The notes under the pieces were generated by a model. The model did no database searches. It saw nothing but the letters and a program-made list of their open reading frames with translations, and was not told the origin of the DNA. Below, one piece after another: positions 7,898 to 16,687 of a stretch of 34,039 nt of DNA. This stretch comes from Oscillospiraceae bacterium. Lineage in GTDB: Bacteria > Bacillota_A > Clostridia > Oscillospirales > Oscillospiraceae. Position 1 is the stretch's first letter; the number at the start of each line of letters is the position of its first letter. The stretch spans positions 1 to 34,039 of the forward strand of contig JAGBAI010000067.1 of assembly GCA_017939025.1 (NCBI GenBank), written 5' to 3'. The translations under genes and the position numbers were made by a program.

Positions 7898-10177
7898 CTA
7901 ATCTCTTGCCGCCGTATCGGTAAATTCCAGTGTTACAGTGCTTCCCACAGGAATCTGTGTTCCTGCCGGAATGCTTTGGGCCGTGACAGTCACCTGTGGA
8001 GAAATATCCATATTCCCCGAAGTGAGAATATACAGTCCCAGTATACCGGCAGCATCGGAAGCCTGCTGCCGGTTCATTCCGGTAAACTCCGGCATTTCCA
8101 CCAGCCGCTGCTCCGGCCCGCTGCCCAGATACAGCAAAATCTCACTACCCTCCGGTACCACCTGCCCCGCTGCCGGAAGCTGGCCGGTCACAGTCTCACC
8201 GCTGCCGACAAATTTTGCTGTAAGTCCTAATTCTTTTAGTTTACTCTGTGCATCCGCCTGTGTCAAGTCCGTGTAATGCTCCAAAATCCGTTCCGCAGCT
8301 GTATTCATGTTTTTGTGAACCCCCAGATAGGGCAGGATGTCCGCCATTACCGCCCCCACCGTTGGTGCCGCCATCACGCCGCCGGAAATATAGATCCCCG
8401 TTTCCCGGGAGGGGGTATCCAGTGCCACCAGGACAATGTATTCCGGATCCTCCATGGGGGCGATGCCCACAAAGGAAACGATCTTGTCCTGAACCCGCTG
8501 CCCATTTTCGTCGAAAACATCGATCTTTTCGCTGGTACCGGTCTTACCACCAATGGAAAAGCCTGCTACGGAAGCATTTTTTGCAGTCCCCTCGGTAACG
8601 ACAGATTCAATGAGGGTGCGCATGGTATCCGAGGTTTCCCTGGAAATAGTCTGTCTGGTAACCGTAGGCTCACTTTTATATATGGTATCGCCCTCAGCAT
8701 CCAGGATTTCGGAAATGATGTAAGGTTCCAGCAAATTGCCTCCGTTGACCACTGAGGCAATTGCCCGCACCAGCTGCAGCGGCGTAATTTTAAAGGTCTG
8801 CCCAAAAGAACCGGAGGTCAGCGAAGCTGTTCCCCACTTATCCGTATTGGTAACCAGCGCCTTATCAAAGAAAACCCCCTTGCTCTCCCCTGCCAGTTCG
8901 ATTCCTGTTTTCTCCAGAATCCCAAATTTTTCAATATACTCATAAAACCGTTCTCCGCCCAGCTTCAGTGCGATATGGGCAAAGGCAATGTTGCAGGAAT
9001 TTTGCAGCGCCTGTGGTGTCTGCTCCGCCCCATGGCCTGTGGAGCGCCAGCAGTGCAGCAGCTGGGAGCGGCCTGGGATCTGCTCCGAACCGGAGCAATG
9101 AAATGGTGTATTCAGATCAATGGCACCGCAATCCAGCGCTGCCGCCATGGTCAGCACCTTGAAGGTGGAACCCGGCTCATAACCATCTGACAAGACCCGA
9201 TTGCGCCACTGCTTCAGTCTTGCTGCTGTCAGCGCTTCGCTGTAGTCTTCACTGCCGCTTTCCTTCAATGCTTCCAGCTGCGCCGCTGTTTCCGGATCGG
9301 CAATATCCTGATAATGGTTCGGATCATAACTTCCCAAGGTCGCCATTGCCAAAAGTTCCCCGGTTTTGGCATTCATCACCAGGCCAAAGGCACCGTTTTG
9401 CACCTGATACCGGTCAATTGCCGCCTGCATCTGCTTTTCCAGACAGGACTGCACTGTCATATCCAGCGTCAGTACCACCGAAGATCCCTGCCGGGAGGAC
9501 AGATAATTTTCATAAGAGAAGGGCATATCCATCTCATTATTGCCCTTGGTAGTGACCACCTTCCCGGCTGTACCGGAAAGATAGCTGTCACTGGCAGCTT
9601 CGATTCCTTCGGAACCGTCACCACCGGCATTGGTAAAGCCCACCACCTGGGCCGCCAAAGACCCGAAGGGATAGCTGCGCTGGGAAGTGGGCTCCAGATG
9701 GATGCCGGAAATATTGTTTTCATTGATATAAGCACGGATGGCAGCGGCAGTCTCCTGGTCGATCCGGCTGCCTACCTGCTTGTAGCGCTGTTTCCGGTCC
9801 GCTGCCTGTTCTTCGATCCATGCCGGATCCTTGTCCAGAATGTCTCCCAGGAAAGCGGCAATGGCCGGAATATCCGCTTTGGACTGTTTCAGCTCATGAG
9901 GGTCCAGGTATACGTTTTCCACAGTGACGGAAGTTGCCAGAATGTTCATATTCCGGTCCAGGATCTGTCCCCGATTGGCCATAACAGTCGTACTGCGGGT
10001 CTGATTCCGCAAAGCCAGAGAAGCATAATAATCGTATTCCCTTACCATCAATGTGTACAGCCGAAACAGTACCGGCACAAATGCCAGCAACCCCAACAGC
10101 AGCGCTGCCAGCATGATGCGTCTGTGCTGGCCGGTATTGAAGCGCAGGCGGTCATATTGCTTTTTTCGTTTCCCCAT
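7898..10177 (-). CDS. Class B penicillin-binding protein with two PASTA domains (PBP2B/SpoVD type)
   Basis: Septal or sporulation transpeptidase (759 aa) anchored by one N-terminal helix (about 20-44). A dimerisation domain follows, then the transpeptidase domain with catalytic Ser337 in STFK (337-340), the SCN triad (394-396) and KTG (545-547). The C-terminus holds two PASTA-like repeats (about 630-688 and 693-755). In Bacillus two paralogues occupy this locus: PBP2B (divisional, two PASTA domains) and SpoVD (spore cortex, one PASTA domain). Only one copy is seen here, so it may serve division, sporulation or both. FtsW, encoded downstream in the same cluster, is the expected SEDS partner. 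It is separated from ftsL by a 93-bp gap containing a strong hairpin. The gene symbol is left open between pbpB/ftsI and spoVD. Confidence 0.93.
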   Translation of the reverse strand: MGKRKKQYDRLRFNTGQHRRIMLAALLLGLLAFVPVLFRLYTLMVREYDYYASLALRNQTRSTTVMANRGQILDRNMNILATSVTVENVYLDPHELKQSKADIPAIAAFLGDILDKDPAWIEEQAADRKQRYKQVGSRIDQETAAAIRAYINENNISGIHLEPTSQRSYPFGSLAAQVVGFTNAGGDGSEGIEAASDSYLSGTAGKVVTTKGNNEMDMPFSYENYLSSRQGSSVVLTLDMTVQSCLEKQMQAAIDRYQVQNGAFGLVMNAKTGELLAMATLGSYDPNHYQDIADPETAAQLEALKESGSEDYSEALTAARLKQWRNRVLSDGYEPGSTFKVLTMAAALDCGAIDLNTPFHCSGSEQIPGRSQLLHCWRSTGHGAEQTPQALQNSCNIAFAHIALKLGGERFYEYIEKFGILEKTGIELAGESKGVFFDKALVTNTDKWGTASLTSGSFGQTFKITPLQLVRAIASVVNGGNLLEPYIISEILDAEGDTIYKSEPTVTRQTISRETSDTMRTLIESVVTEGTAKNASVAGFSIGGKTGTSEKIDVFDENGQRVQDKIVSFVGIAPMEDPEYIVLVALDTPSRETGIYISGGVMAAPTVGAVMADILPYLGVHKNMNTAAERILEHYTDLTQADAQSKLKELGLTAKFVGSGETVTGQLPAAGQVVPEGSEILLYLGSGPEQRLVEMPEFTGMNRQQASDAAGILGLYILTSGNMDISPQVTVTAQSIPAGTQIPVGSTVTLEFTDTAARD

Positions 10178-10200
10178 AGCAATGCTCCTTTAATCCAACG

Positions 10201-10233
10201 AATGGGCAGCAAGGTTGACCCTCGCCGCCCATT
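10201..10233 (-). promoter_or_regulatory. Strong intercistronic hairpin between ftsL and the PBP gene
   Basis: On the minus transcript a 33-nt segment can pair along its whole length: a 7-bp outer stem (AATGGGC / GCCCATT), a further 7 bp including two G-U pairs, and a 5-nt loop (GUCAA). There is no T-tract after it and the PBP ribosome binding site follows about 15 nt later. It could be an mRNA processing or stability element, or could modulate translation of the PBP. Function is inferred only. Confidence 0.5.
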
Positions 10234-10270
10234 GCAGCTCTTATCTCATTGTACGGGGTGAACCTAAAAT

Positions 10271-10744
10271 TTATGCGAACATGTCCTCAAAATGCTGGCG
10301 GATCATATCCACCCGATTGGGTTCCGGCTCCTTCACCGGCATCGTAACGGTAACGGTGCGGTTTTCCAACTGGTCTGCGGGAACCATGCCCAAGGCAAGG
10401 GCCTTGGCCTCAATATCCGCCAGATCATAGCCTTCCCGGTATTCCTTTTCCAGCTTGGCGTTCTGCTTATGCAGGAAAGAAACATAGGTTGCCATCTGCT
10501 CATATTCTGCCCAGTCAGCCTTCAGTGCCAGAGCACCCGTAATCATGGTTGCCAGCATAATCACAGACACAATGATACTCGCTACAGCAACCGGATCCAC
10601 ATAGATCAGCTCCACCTGCTGCAGCCGTGCCAGAGGCCGTCTGGCTTTGGCCTTCTTGCGCTCTTCTTCCAGCTCCAGGGCTCTAGCCTCACTGCCATGG
10701 ACATAGAACTGGCCGATATATTGGATCTTGGGCTTCTGAGCCAT
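10271..10744 (-). CDS. ftsL: Cell division protein FtsL
   Basis: Small bitopic divisome protein (157 aa). A charged cytoplasmic N-terminus rich in Glu/Arg/Lys (about 18-45) precedes one membrane helix (about 50-74). A coiled-coil follows (about 77-108), then the FtsL/DivIC-type segment with LADIEAKALALGMV. No enzymatic motif is present, as expected for a scaffold that activates the FtsW-PBP pair. It lies between rsmH and the PBP gene, the canonical ftsL position, 20 bp after rsmH. Sequence conservation in this family is weak, so the call depends mainly on position and topology. Confidence 0.88.
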   Translation of the reverse strand: MAQKPKIQYIGQFYVHGSEARALELEEERKKAKARRPLARLQQVELIYVDPVAVASIIVSVIMLATMITGALALKADWAEYEQMATYVSFLHKQNAKLEKEYREGYDLADIEAKALALGMVPADQLENRTVTVTMPVKEPEPNRVDMIRQHFEDMFA

Positions 10745-10764
10745 ACATGGTCATCCCTTCTGGG

Positions 10765-11696
<932 letters not shown>

Positions 11697-11700
<4 letters not shown>

Positions 11701-12125
11701 AAGCCAATTGCCTCCAGAGATGCCAGCAGCTTTTCGGGAGTCAGATTCTCCAGTTCAAAGGCAGCAAATTCCTTTGCATCCCAAATTTCCGCCTGGCCTG
11801 CACGGCCCACAATCATGACCTCCCGGTCGATACCGGCGTACTGCAGCAGGCATGGGGTCAACGGAAAGCGAAACTGTTTATCGGGATTGCATTCGGCCGC
11901 ATTCATAAAAATCAGGCTGGTAGGGCCGGAACGCTGGGCCAGAGGCAGTGCATTGAAGTTATCGGAAAGGCGTTTCCACTCTTCCGCCGTATAAATGGTG
12001 AGACACCGATGGCCGCTGTTGACACCCAGGGTGACGAAAAAAGTATCTCCCAGTTCCGCCCGCAGTTTGGACGGAACGAACAAACGGGACTTGTCATCCA
12101 GTTTGGCGCCATACTTGCCGATCAT
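11697..12125 (-). CDS. mraZ: Transcriptional regulator MraZ
   Basis: First dcw gene (142 aa), an AbrB-fold DNA-binding protein that in studied bacteria represses its own operon through repeats in the promoter-leader region. Two swapped-hairpin half-domains are visible: residues around 10-18 (DDKSRLFVP), which match the family DxxxR motif well, and around 82-90 (DKQFRFPLT), which is more divergent. The GGAGGTGAGC ribosome binding site lies just after two direct repeats, so MraZ binding could also affect translation. The preceding promoter and repeats fit autoregulation. Length is normal. Confidence 0.96.
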
Positions 12126-12140
12126 GTGCTCACCTCCATT

Positions 12141-12174
12141 CCCTTTTACTCCACTTTACTACCCTTTTACTCCA
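12141..12174 (-). promoter_or_regulatory. Two direct repeats, probable MraZ operator
   Basis: TGGAGTAAAAGGG occurs twice on the minus strand (12162-12174 and 12141-12153), 21 bp apart start to start, about two helical turns. Each contains the TGG/GGG-type half-site pattern reported for MraZ. They lie between the mraZ promoter and its ribosome binding site. Binding by MraZ is inferred from family knowledge. Confidence 0.65.
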
Positions 12175-12183
12175 AGTAAAGAC

Positions 12184-12212
12184 AGTATACTACCACTGAA
12201 GAGAAAAATCAA
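12184..12212 (-). promoter_or_regulatory. Sigma-A-type promoter of the dcw operon
   Basis: -35 TTGATT (12207-12212), 17-bp spacer, -10 TATACT (12184-12189) on the minus strand. Start expected near 12177, so the direct repeats lie in the first part of the leader. It lies about 70 bp downstream of the clpC-type gene on the same strand, with no clear intrinsic terminator between them. Some clpC transcripts may read into the dcw genes. Confidence 0.75.
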
Positions 12213-12280
12213 TCTTTTTCTGTCGTTTTTTTCGGTTTTTGGCGTAAAATACAGCGTTTTCGAACACCCGTTCTATATAA

Positions 12281-14602
12281 TTACGAACAAAAGGACACCT
12301 TTCCATCCTCGATCCGCAGTTTCAGCTTGCCGGGACGGCGGCTGCAGCGCAGCAGGTAGCTGGCCAGAGGTCCTTCCACCTCTGTCTGTACCAGCCGGCG
12401 CAGCTGCCGGGCACCATCCTTGCCCAGATTTTTCTCCAGCAGGAAGGAGGCTGTTTCCTGTTGAATCTGCAGCTGAGTTCCCAGGATGGCGCTGCGTTCC
12501 TGAAGCTGCCGCAGGTATTTCCAGACAATGGCTTCCATCGCCCCGTTATTCAATGTTCCGAAATGCACGGTCTGATCGATGCGTCCCAGAAATTCCGGAG
12601 AAAAAGCCTGGTACAGAGCTTTGCTCATTTCCGTCTCCCGTCCCAGGGCGCAGAAGCCCAGTCCTTCGCCCCGGACCTGACTTCCCACATTGGATGTCAT
12701 GACCACGATGGTATTTTTGAAGCTGACCTTCCGGCCTGTGGAATCCGTCAGTTCCCCCTCTTCCATGATCTGAAGCAGCAGTCCCAGCACATCCGGATGG
12801 GCCTTTTCCAGTTCATCCAGCAAAACCAGACAGTAAGGACGGCGGCGGACAGCCTCTGTCAATTTACCCCCCTCTTCATATCCCACATAACCGGGAGGTG
12901 CACCGATCAACCGGGAAACGGACTGCTTTTCCATAAATTCCGTCATATCCAGCCGGATCATGGCATCCTTGCTGCCATAGACCTCCTGCGACAATACCCG
13001 GCAAAGCTCTGTTTTTCCCACACCGGTGGGGCCGGTGAACAGCAGGCTGGCAATAGGGCGGTTTGCGTCCCGGATACCACTATAACCCCGGCGAACCGCC
13101 TCCGCCACAGCCTCCACCGCTTTCTCCTGTCCCACCACCTGGGAGGACAGCACCCCCTCCAGTTCCAGCAGCCGTTCCCGCTGTCCGGCACTGAGCCGCC
13201 CCACCGGGATCCCGGTCCGGGCAGAAACCACCCAGGCGATGTCTGCACCGGTGACGCTGCGGCTGCGCCGGGTTCCTTCCGCAGGCTTGGAAAGGCTCTG
13301 CATCTTATCCCGCAGCTCTGCCGCTTTTTCAAATTTCCGTTCCCGGACAGCGCCCTGCAGCTCCTGTTCCAGCTCCTGGCGGACAGTACTTCCCTTTCCT
13401 CCCTCCTCGATTCGGTTCCGGGCTGCCGCCTCATCCAGCAGGTCGATAGCCTTATCCGGCAAATACAGATCCGGCAGGTAACGCACCGAAAGACGTACGG
13501 CATCCTTCATTGCTTCTTCTGTGATCCGCAGATGGTGATGCCGTTCCAATCCCGGCCGCAGTGCCCGCAAAATTGCAAGAGTCGCATCCGTGGAGGGTTC
13601 CTCCACAGCCACCGGCCGGAATCGCCGTTCCAGTGCCGCATCCTTTTCAATATATTTCCGGTATTCCTCCCGGGTCGTAGCCCCCAGCATCTGCAATTCT
13701 CCCCGGCCCAGTGCTGGTTTGAATATATTGGCCGCGTCGATAGCCCCCTCCGCCGCACCGGCACCGACAATGGTGTGCATTTCATCTACAAATAAAATCA
13801 CATCACCGTTGCGTCTGATCTCCGCAAGGACATCCCGTAACCGTTCTTCAAATTCGCCCCGGTATTTCGTACCCGCCACCAGATTGGCCATGTTCAGACT
13901 CACCAGCCGTTTCTCCTTCAGCTGAGGAGGAACATTACCAGTGGCCATTCTCTGGGCCAAACCTTCCGCAATGGCCGTCTTTCCCACACCGGGTTCTCCC
14001 ACCAGGGCCGGATTATTTTTATTCTTGCGGCACAGAATGCTGACGACTGTATCAATCTCCTTTTCCCTTCCGATCACCGGCTCCATCGTGGATGCCTTTG
14101 CGATCAGGTCTTCGCTGAACTGTTCCAAAAGTCTCGTTGTGACCGCCTCCTTTTTTGCTTTTGCCCGGATCTCCTGCTCCCATCGCAGGTGATCCAACGT
14201 ATAGGTAAACAGTGCATCTGCACTGACACCGCTCAGCTGCAGCAGTTCTCCCGCCCCGGAATGTTCCCTGCGGGCCATTGCAAGCAGCAGATGATGAGGC
14301 TGGACACACCGCTGCCCCTGCTGCCTTGCCTCCCGGGCGGCACCGCGCAGCAGTTCCCGCACCTCCGGTGTCAGCCCCTGGGGCAATGGCAGATCCGGAG
14401 TTCCGGCACCATAAAGCAGCTGCGCCATTGCCTCTGTCAGATCCGGATCAACACCCAGCTGCCGCAGTACCAGCCCCATTCCCTCAGGTTCCCGGGACAT
14501 GACCAGCAGCAGATGGACAGAGCCCACATAACTGTGCCCCAGGCTCCGTGCTTTCTGGGCGCAGCCGCGCAGCAGCTGCTCCACTTCTGTATGATATCGC
14601 AT
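12281..14602 (-). CDS. clpC: ClpC-type AAA+ unfoldase
   Basis: Hsp100 ATPase (773 aa) that unfolds proteins and feeds them to the ClpP peptidase. Domain order: two ClpN repeats (about 1-140); AAA-1 with Walker A GEPGVGKT (202-209) and Walker B ILFVDE (269-274); a short middle region with a UVR-like motif ([19 protein letters not shown], about 419-437); AAA-2 with Walker A GPTGVGKT (524-531) and Walker B LVLLDE (593-598). LGF at 648-650, in the AAA-2 loop, matches the ClpP-docking tripeptide. It is a little shorter than Bacillus ClpC. The usual ctsR-mcsA-mcsB genes are absent next to it and no CtsR heptad repeat was seen upstream. RBS is CTGGAGGAA. A weak promoter candidate (TTGCAA-N17-TATAGA on the minus strand) lies near 14686-14714. 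Confidence 0.93.
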   Translation of the reverse strand: MRYHTEVEQLLRGCAQKARSLGHSYVGSVHLLLVMSREPEGMGLVLRQLGVDPDLTEAMAQLLYGAGTPDLPLPQGLTPEVRELLRGAAREARQQGQRCVQPHHLLLAMARREHSGAGELLQLSGVSADALFTYTLDHLRWEQEIRAKAKKEAVTTRLLEQFSEDLIAKASTMEPVIGREKEIDTVVSILCRKNKNNPALVGEPGVGKTAIAEGLAQRMATGNVPPQLKEKRLVSLNMANLVAGTKYRGEFEERLRDVLAEIRRNGDVILFVDEMHTIVGAGAAEGAIDAANIFKPALGRGELQMLGATTREEYRKYIEKDAALERRFRPVAVEEPSTDATLAILRALRPGLERHHHLRITEEAMKDAVRLSVRYLPDLYLPDKAIDLLDEAAARNRIEEGGKGSTVRQELEQELQGAVRERKFEKAAELRDKMQSLSKPAEGTRRSRSVTGADIAWVVSARTGIPVGRLSAGQRERLLELEGVLSSQVVGQEKAVEAVAEAVRRGYSGIRDANRPIASLLFTGPTGVGKTELCRVLSQEVYGSKDAMIRLDMTEFMEKQSVSRLIGAPPGYVGYEEGGKLTEAVRRRPYCLVLLDELEKAHPDVLGLLLQIMEEGELTDSTGRKVSFKNTIVVMTSNVGSQVRGEGLGFCALGRETEMSKALYQAFSPEFLGRIDQTVHFGTLNNGAMEAIVWKYLRQLQERSAILGTQLQIQQETASFLLEKNLGKDGARQLRRLVQTEVEGPLASYLLRCSRRPGKLKLRIEDGKVSFCS

Positions 14603-14708
14603 AACTTTCCTCCAGAGTTAGCTTAAGGTAACCCAAAAAGTACCCTCTTTTCTGGAAAATCATCCCCATGGCTGGCAAAAAATATTCTATAAATTTTTAA
14701 AAAAGCAA

Positions 14709-14736
14709 TTGCAATTTCCGAAATACATGCTACAAT
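14709..14736 (+). promoter_or_regulatory. Promoter of the ferredoxin gene
   Basis: -35 TTGCAA (14709-14714), 16-bp spacer, -10 TACAAT (14731-14736). Expected start near 14743, about 50 nt before the ferredoxin ATG. The same AT-rich stretch carries the upstream region of the divergent clpC-type gene. Confidence 0.6.
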
Positions 14737-14742
14737 GTAGTT

Positions 14743-14758
14743 ACGTTAAACATAACGT
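14743..14758. promoter_or_regulatory. Inverted repeat at the ferredoxin transcription start
   Basis: ACGTTA-AACA-TAACGT is a perfect 6-bp inverted repeat with a 4-bp centre, located right at the predicted +1 of the ferredoxin promoter. The position fits an operator, or a small 5' hairpin stabilising the mRNA. No binding protein can be named. Confidence 0.4.
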
Positions 14759-14792
14759 GAAACCCAATAAGAAAATTATGGAGGTAAATATC

Positions 14793-14963
14793 ATGGCATA
14801 CGTTATCACTGACGCTTGTGTTGCTTGCGGCTCCTGCGCTGACCAGTGCCCCGTTGAGGCTATTTCCGAGGGCGAAGGCAAGTACGTTATCGACGCTGAT
14901 GTCTGCGTTTCCTGCGGCTCCTGCGCTGATCAGTGCCCCACCGAAGCTATCGAGGAAGGCTAA
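14793..14963 (+). CDS. 2[4Fe-4S] ferredoxin, clostridial type
   Basis: Small electron carrier of 56 aa. Two CxxCxxCxxxCP motifs bind two [4Fe-4S] clusters: Cys9, 12, 15 and 19, and Cys38, 41, 44 and 48. The two halves are near duplicates (VACGSCADQCP and VSCGSCADQCP), as in classic clostridial ferredoxins. Such proteins serve as low-potential donors or acceptors for anaerobic oxidoreductases. The ATG at 14793 is preferred because GGAGG lies at 14780-14784. The gene is monocistronic between its own promoter and a strong terminator. The partner enzyme is not in this window. Confidence 0.95.
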   Translation: MAYVITDACVACGSCADQCPVEAISEGEGKYVIDADVCVSCGSCADQCPTEAIEEG

Positions 14964-14990
14964 TTAGCTGTTATTTCTTCATAAGCTCTT

Positions 14991-15025
14991 AATTGGCCTG
15001 CGCTCTTGCGCAGGCCAATTTTTTA
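14991..15025 (+). terminator. Intrinsic terminator after ferredoxin
   Basis: A perfect 13-bp stem AATTGGCCTGCGC / GCGCAGGCCAATT with a 4-nt loop (TCTT) is followed by a run of T. It ends the ferredoxin transcript. Confidence 0.92.
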
Positions 15026-15034
15026 TTGTATAAT
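15006..15034 (+). promoter_or_regulatory. Candidate promoter of trmN6-type gene, embedded in terminator
   Basis: -10 TATAAT (15029-15034) is a consensus hexamer; the -35 TTGCGC (15006-15011) is poor but correctly spaced (17 bp) and lies in the loop and descending arm of the preceding terminator. Start expected near 15041, about 27 nt before the ATG at 15068. Confidence 0.45.
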
Positions 15035-15067
15035 ACCTTCATCTTGATTAAACCGGGAGGAAACCCT

Positions 15068-15760
15068 ATGGAACAGCTTCCTAACGGATATACTTTGGCA
15101 CCTGCGGAAGGCGCTTTCCCTTTAAGCACTGACTCCATGGTACTCTCCCATTTCGCCAAACTGCCAAAAAATGCCCGGGTTCTGGACTTGGGTTCCGGCT
15201 GCGGAACATTGGGACTGCTGCTGTGCAGCAAAAACGAATACTGCCAGGTTACCGGAATCGAACTGAGCGAGCAGGCTCACGCTGCCGCTTCAGAGAACAT
15301 CCGCCGCAACAAGTTGGACACCCGCATGGAAAGCATATGCGCTGACCTGAGGTCGGTATCTGAGAAGTTTTCGCCGGGCAGTTTCTCCTGCTGTATTTCC
15401 AATCCGCCTTACTTTTCCGGCGGCCCCGCCAGCCAAAGCCACCCGACTGCCCGGCGGGAGGATCACTGCACTCCGGATGACCTGTTCCGGTCCGCCGCCT
15501 GGGCATTAAAATATGGCGGCGATTTCTTTCTTGTACACAAGCCGGAACGGCTGGCGGAGCTCATTGCCAAGGCTGCAGTTCACAAGCTGGAAGCCAAGCG
15601 CCTGCTCCTGCTGCGTCACAAGGAAAACGGCCCCATCACCCTGATTTTTCTCCAGTTCCGGAAAGGCGCCCATCCCAGCTTAAAAATCGAAGAAAAAGCC
15701 CTGTTTTCCAGCAACAACGAACCAACTTCCTATTATAAAGAAATCTATCATATCCCATAA
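15068..15760 (+). CDS. TrmN6/YabB-type tRNA (adenine-N6) methyltransferase
   Basis: Class I SAM-dependent methyltransferase of 230 aa. Motif I VLDLGSGCGTLGLLL starts near residue 38 and the catalytic NPPY of N6-adenine methylases is at 112-115. An early LSTDSMVLSHFA segment is typical of the YabB/YfiC family that modifies A37 of tRNA1(Val). The ATG at 15068 follows GGGAGGAAACCCT; a longer reading would start inside the upstream terminator and is rejected. It lies 40 bp before rsmI, reproducing the yabB-rsmI neighbourhood of Bacillus, except that the small GIY-YIG gene yazA is missing. The exact tRNA substrate is inferred from the family. Confidence 0.85.
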   Translation: MEQLPNGYTLAPAEGAFPLSTDSMVLSHFAKLPKNARVLDLGSGCGTLGLLLCSKNEYCQVTGIELSEQAHAAASENIRRNKLDTRMESICADLRSVSEKFSPGSFSCCISNPPYFSGGPASQSHPTARREDHCTPDDLFRSAAWALKYGGDFFLVHKPERLAELIAKAAVHKLEAKRLLLLRHKENGPITLIFLQFRKGAHPSLKIEEKALFSSNNEPTSYYKEIYHIP

Positions 15761-15800
15761 CTTTCCACTTTCAACTCTCAACTCATCAAGGAGGCACACC

Positions 15801-16637
15801 ATGCCCGGAATGCTCTATCTCGTCCCCACCCCCATCGGCAATCTGGGGGATATCTCTACCCGCTGCCGGGAAACTTTGGAAGCGGCCGATTTCATCGCCG
15901 CCGAAGATACCCGGGTATCTTTGAAGCTTTTAAACCATCTGGGCATCAAAAAAAGCCTCGTCAGCTACTACGAGCATAACAAGGCCTTCAAAGGCGATAA
16001 AATTGTGGAACGTATTCTCGCAGGAGAAACCTGTGCACTGGTATCCGATGCAGGCTCCCCTGCCATCTCCGATCCTGGCGAAGATCTGGTAAAGCAATGC
16101 GCAGCCGCAGGCATCACCGTCTGTGCCATTCCCGGTCCCTGCGCTGCCATTACCGCATTGAGTATCTCCGGCCAGGCCACCGGCCGTTTCTGCTTCGAAG
16201 GTTTCCTGTCTACGGCGAAAAAGAGCCGGAAGGAACATCTGGAAAGTCTGAAAACAGAGCAGCGTACCATGATTTTCTACGAAGCTCCCCACAAGCTTGT
16301 AAGCACGCTGGAGGATCTGTCCGAAGCATTTGGCTCTGACCGACCCATCAGCCTCTGCCGGGAGCTGACCAAGCTCCACGAGGAGGTCGTCCGCACCACC
16401 CTGGGCGAAGCCGTGGCAAAATACACACAAACGCCTCCCAAAGGTGAATTCGTCCTGATAGTCGCCGGTGCCCCTGCAAAAGAAAAAGAGACCGCCTCTG
16501 AAACCGATGCTGCCGCAAGAGTCCAGCAGCTCATTGCCGAAGGTCTCAGCCGCAAGGATGCCGTGAAGCAGACGGCAAAGGAACTGGATCTTCCCAAAAA
16601 TGTAGTTTACGATATTGCCCTAAAGGATTCCGAATAA
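15801..16637 (+). CDS. rsmI: 16S rRNA (cytidine-1402-2'-O) methyltransferase RsmI
   Basis: SAM-dependent enzyme (278 aa, normal length) of the tetrapyrrole methylase fold that adds the ribose methyl at C1402, complementing RsmH. Seen: LYLVPTPIGNLGDIS at the N-terminus, AAEDTRVSLKLLNH, LVSDAGSPAISDPG, AIPGPCAAITALS and the FEGFL-FYEAPHKL stretch. The C-terminal 50 residues are helical and Lys-rich, as in other RsmI proteins. The RBS AAGGAGGCACACC precedes ATG 15801. It is probably co-transcribed with the upstream methyltransferase and is followed by a terminator hairpin shared with the convergent acyltransferase gene. Confidence 0.96.
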   Translation: MPGMLYLVPTPIGNLGDISTRCRETLEAADFIAAEDTRVSLKLLNHLGIKKSLVSYYEHNKAFKGDKIVERILAGETCALVSDAGSPAISDPGEDLVKQCAAAGITVCAIPGPCAAITALSISGQATGRFCFEGFLSTAKKSRKEHLESLKTEQRTMIFYEAPHKLVSTLEDLSEAFGSDRPISLCRELTKLHEEVVRTTLGEAVAKYTQTPPKGEFVLIVAGAPAKEKETASETDAAARVQQLIAEGLSRKDAVKQTAKELDLPKNVVYDIALKDSE

Positions 16638-16644
16638 CAAAGAA

Positions 16645-16674
16645 GGCGCTGAAGCAAATGCTTCAGCGCCCTTC
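16645..16674. terminator. Bidirectional terminator between rsmI and the acyltransferase gene
   Basis: An 11-bp perfect stem GGCGCTGAAGC / GCTTCAGCGCC with loop AAAT separates two convergent genes; the stem can be lengthened past a one-base bulge. T-runs are short on both sides, so efficiency may be moderate. Confidence 0.75.
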
Positions 16675-16687
16675 GTATATATTACAG

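Noticed and set aside
12461..13795. Open frame of 444 codons on the plus strand opposite clpC
   Set aside because: Antisense mirror of conserved AAA+ coding sequence; no RBS or family motif.
14603..14708. CtsR operator upstream of clpC
   Set aside because: No tandem GGTCAAA-type heptads were found in the leader.
14709..14792. N-terminal extension of the ferredoxin
   Set aside because: It would start inside the promoter; the ATG at 14793 has GGAGG and gives the standard ferredoxin length.
15761..15800. CT-rich spacer between trmN6-type gene and rsmI as a repeat
   Set aside because: The short TTTCAACTCTCAACT run is too small to support a repeat call.
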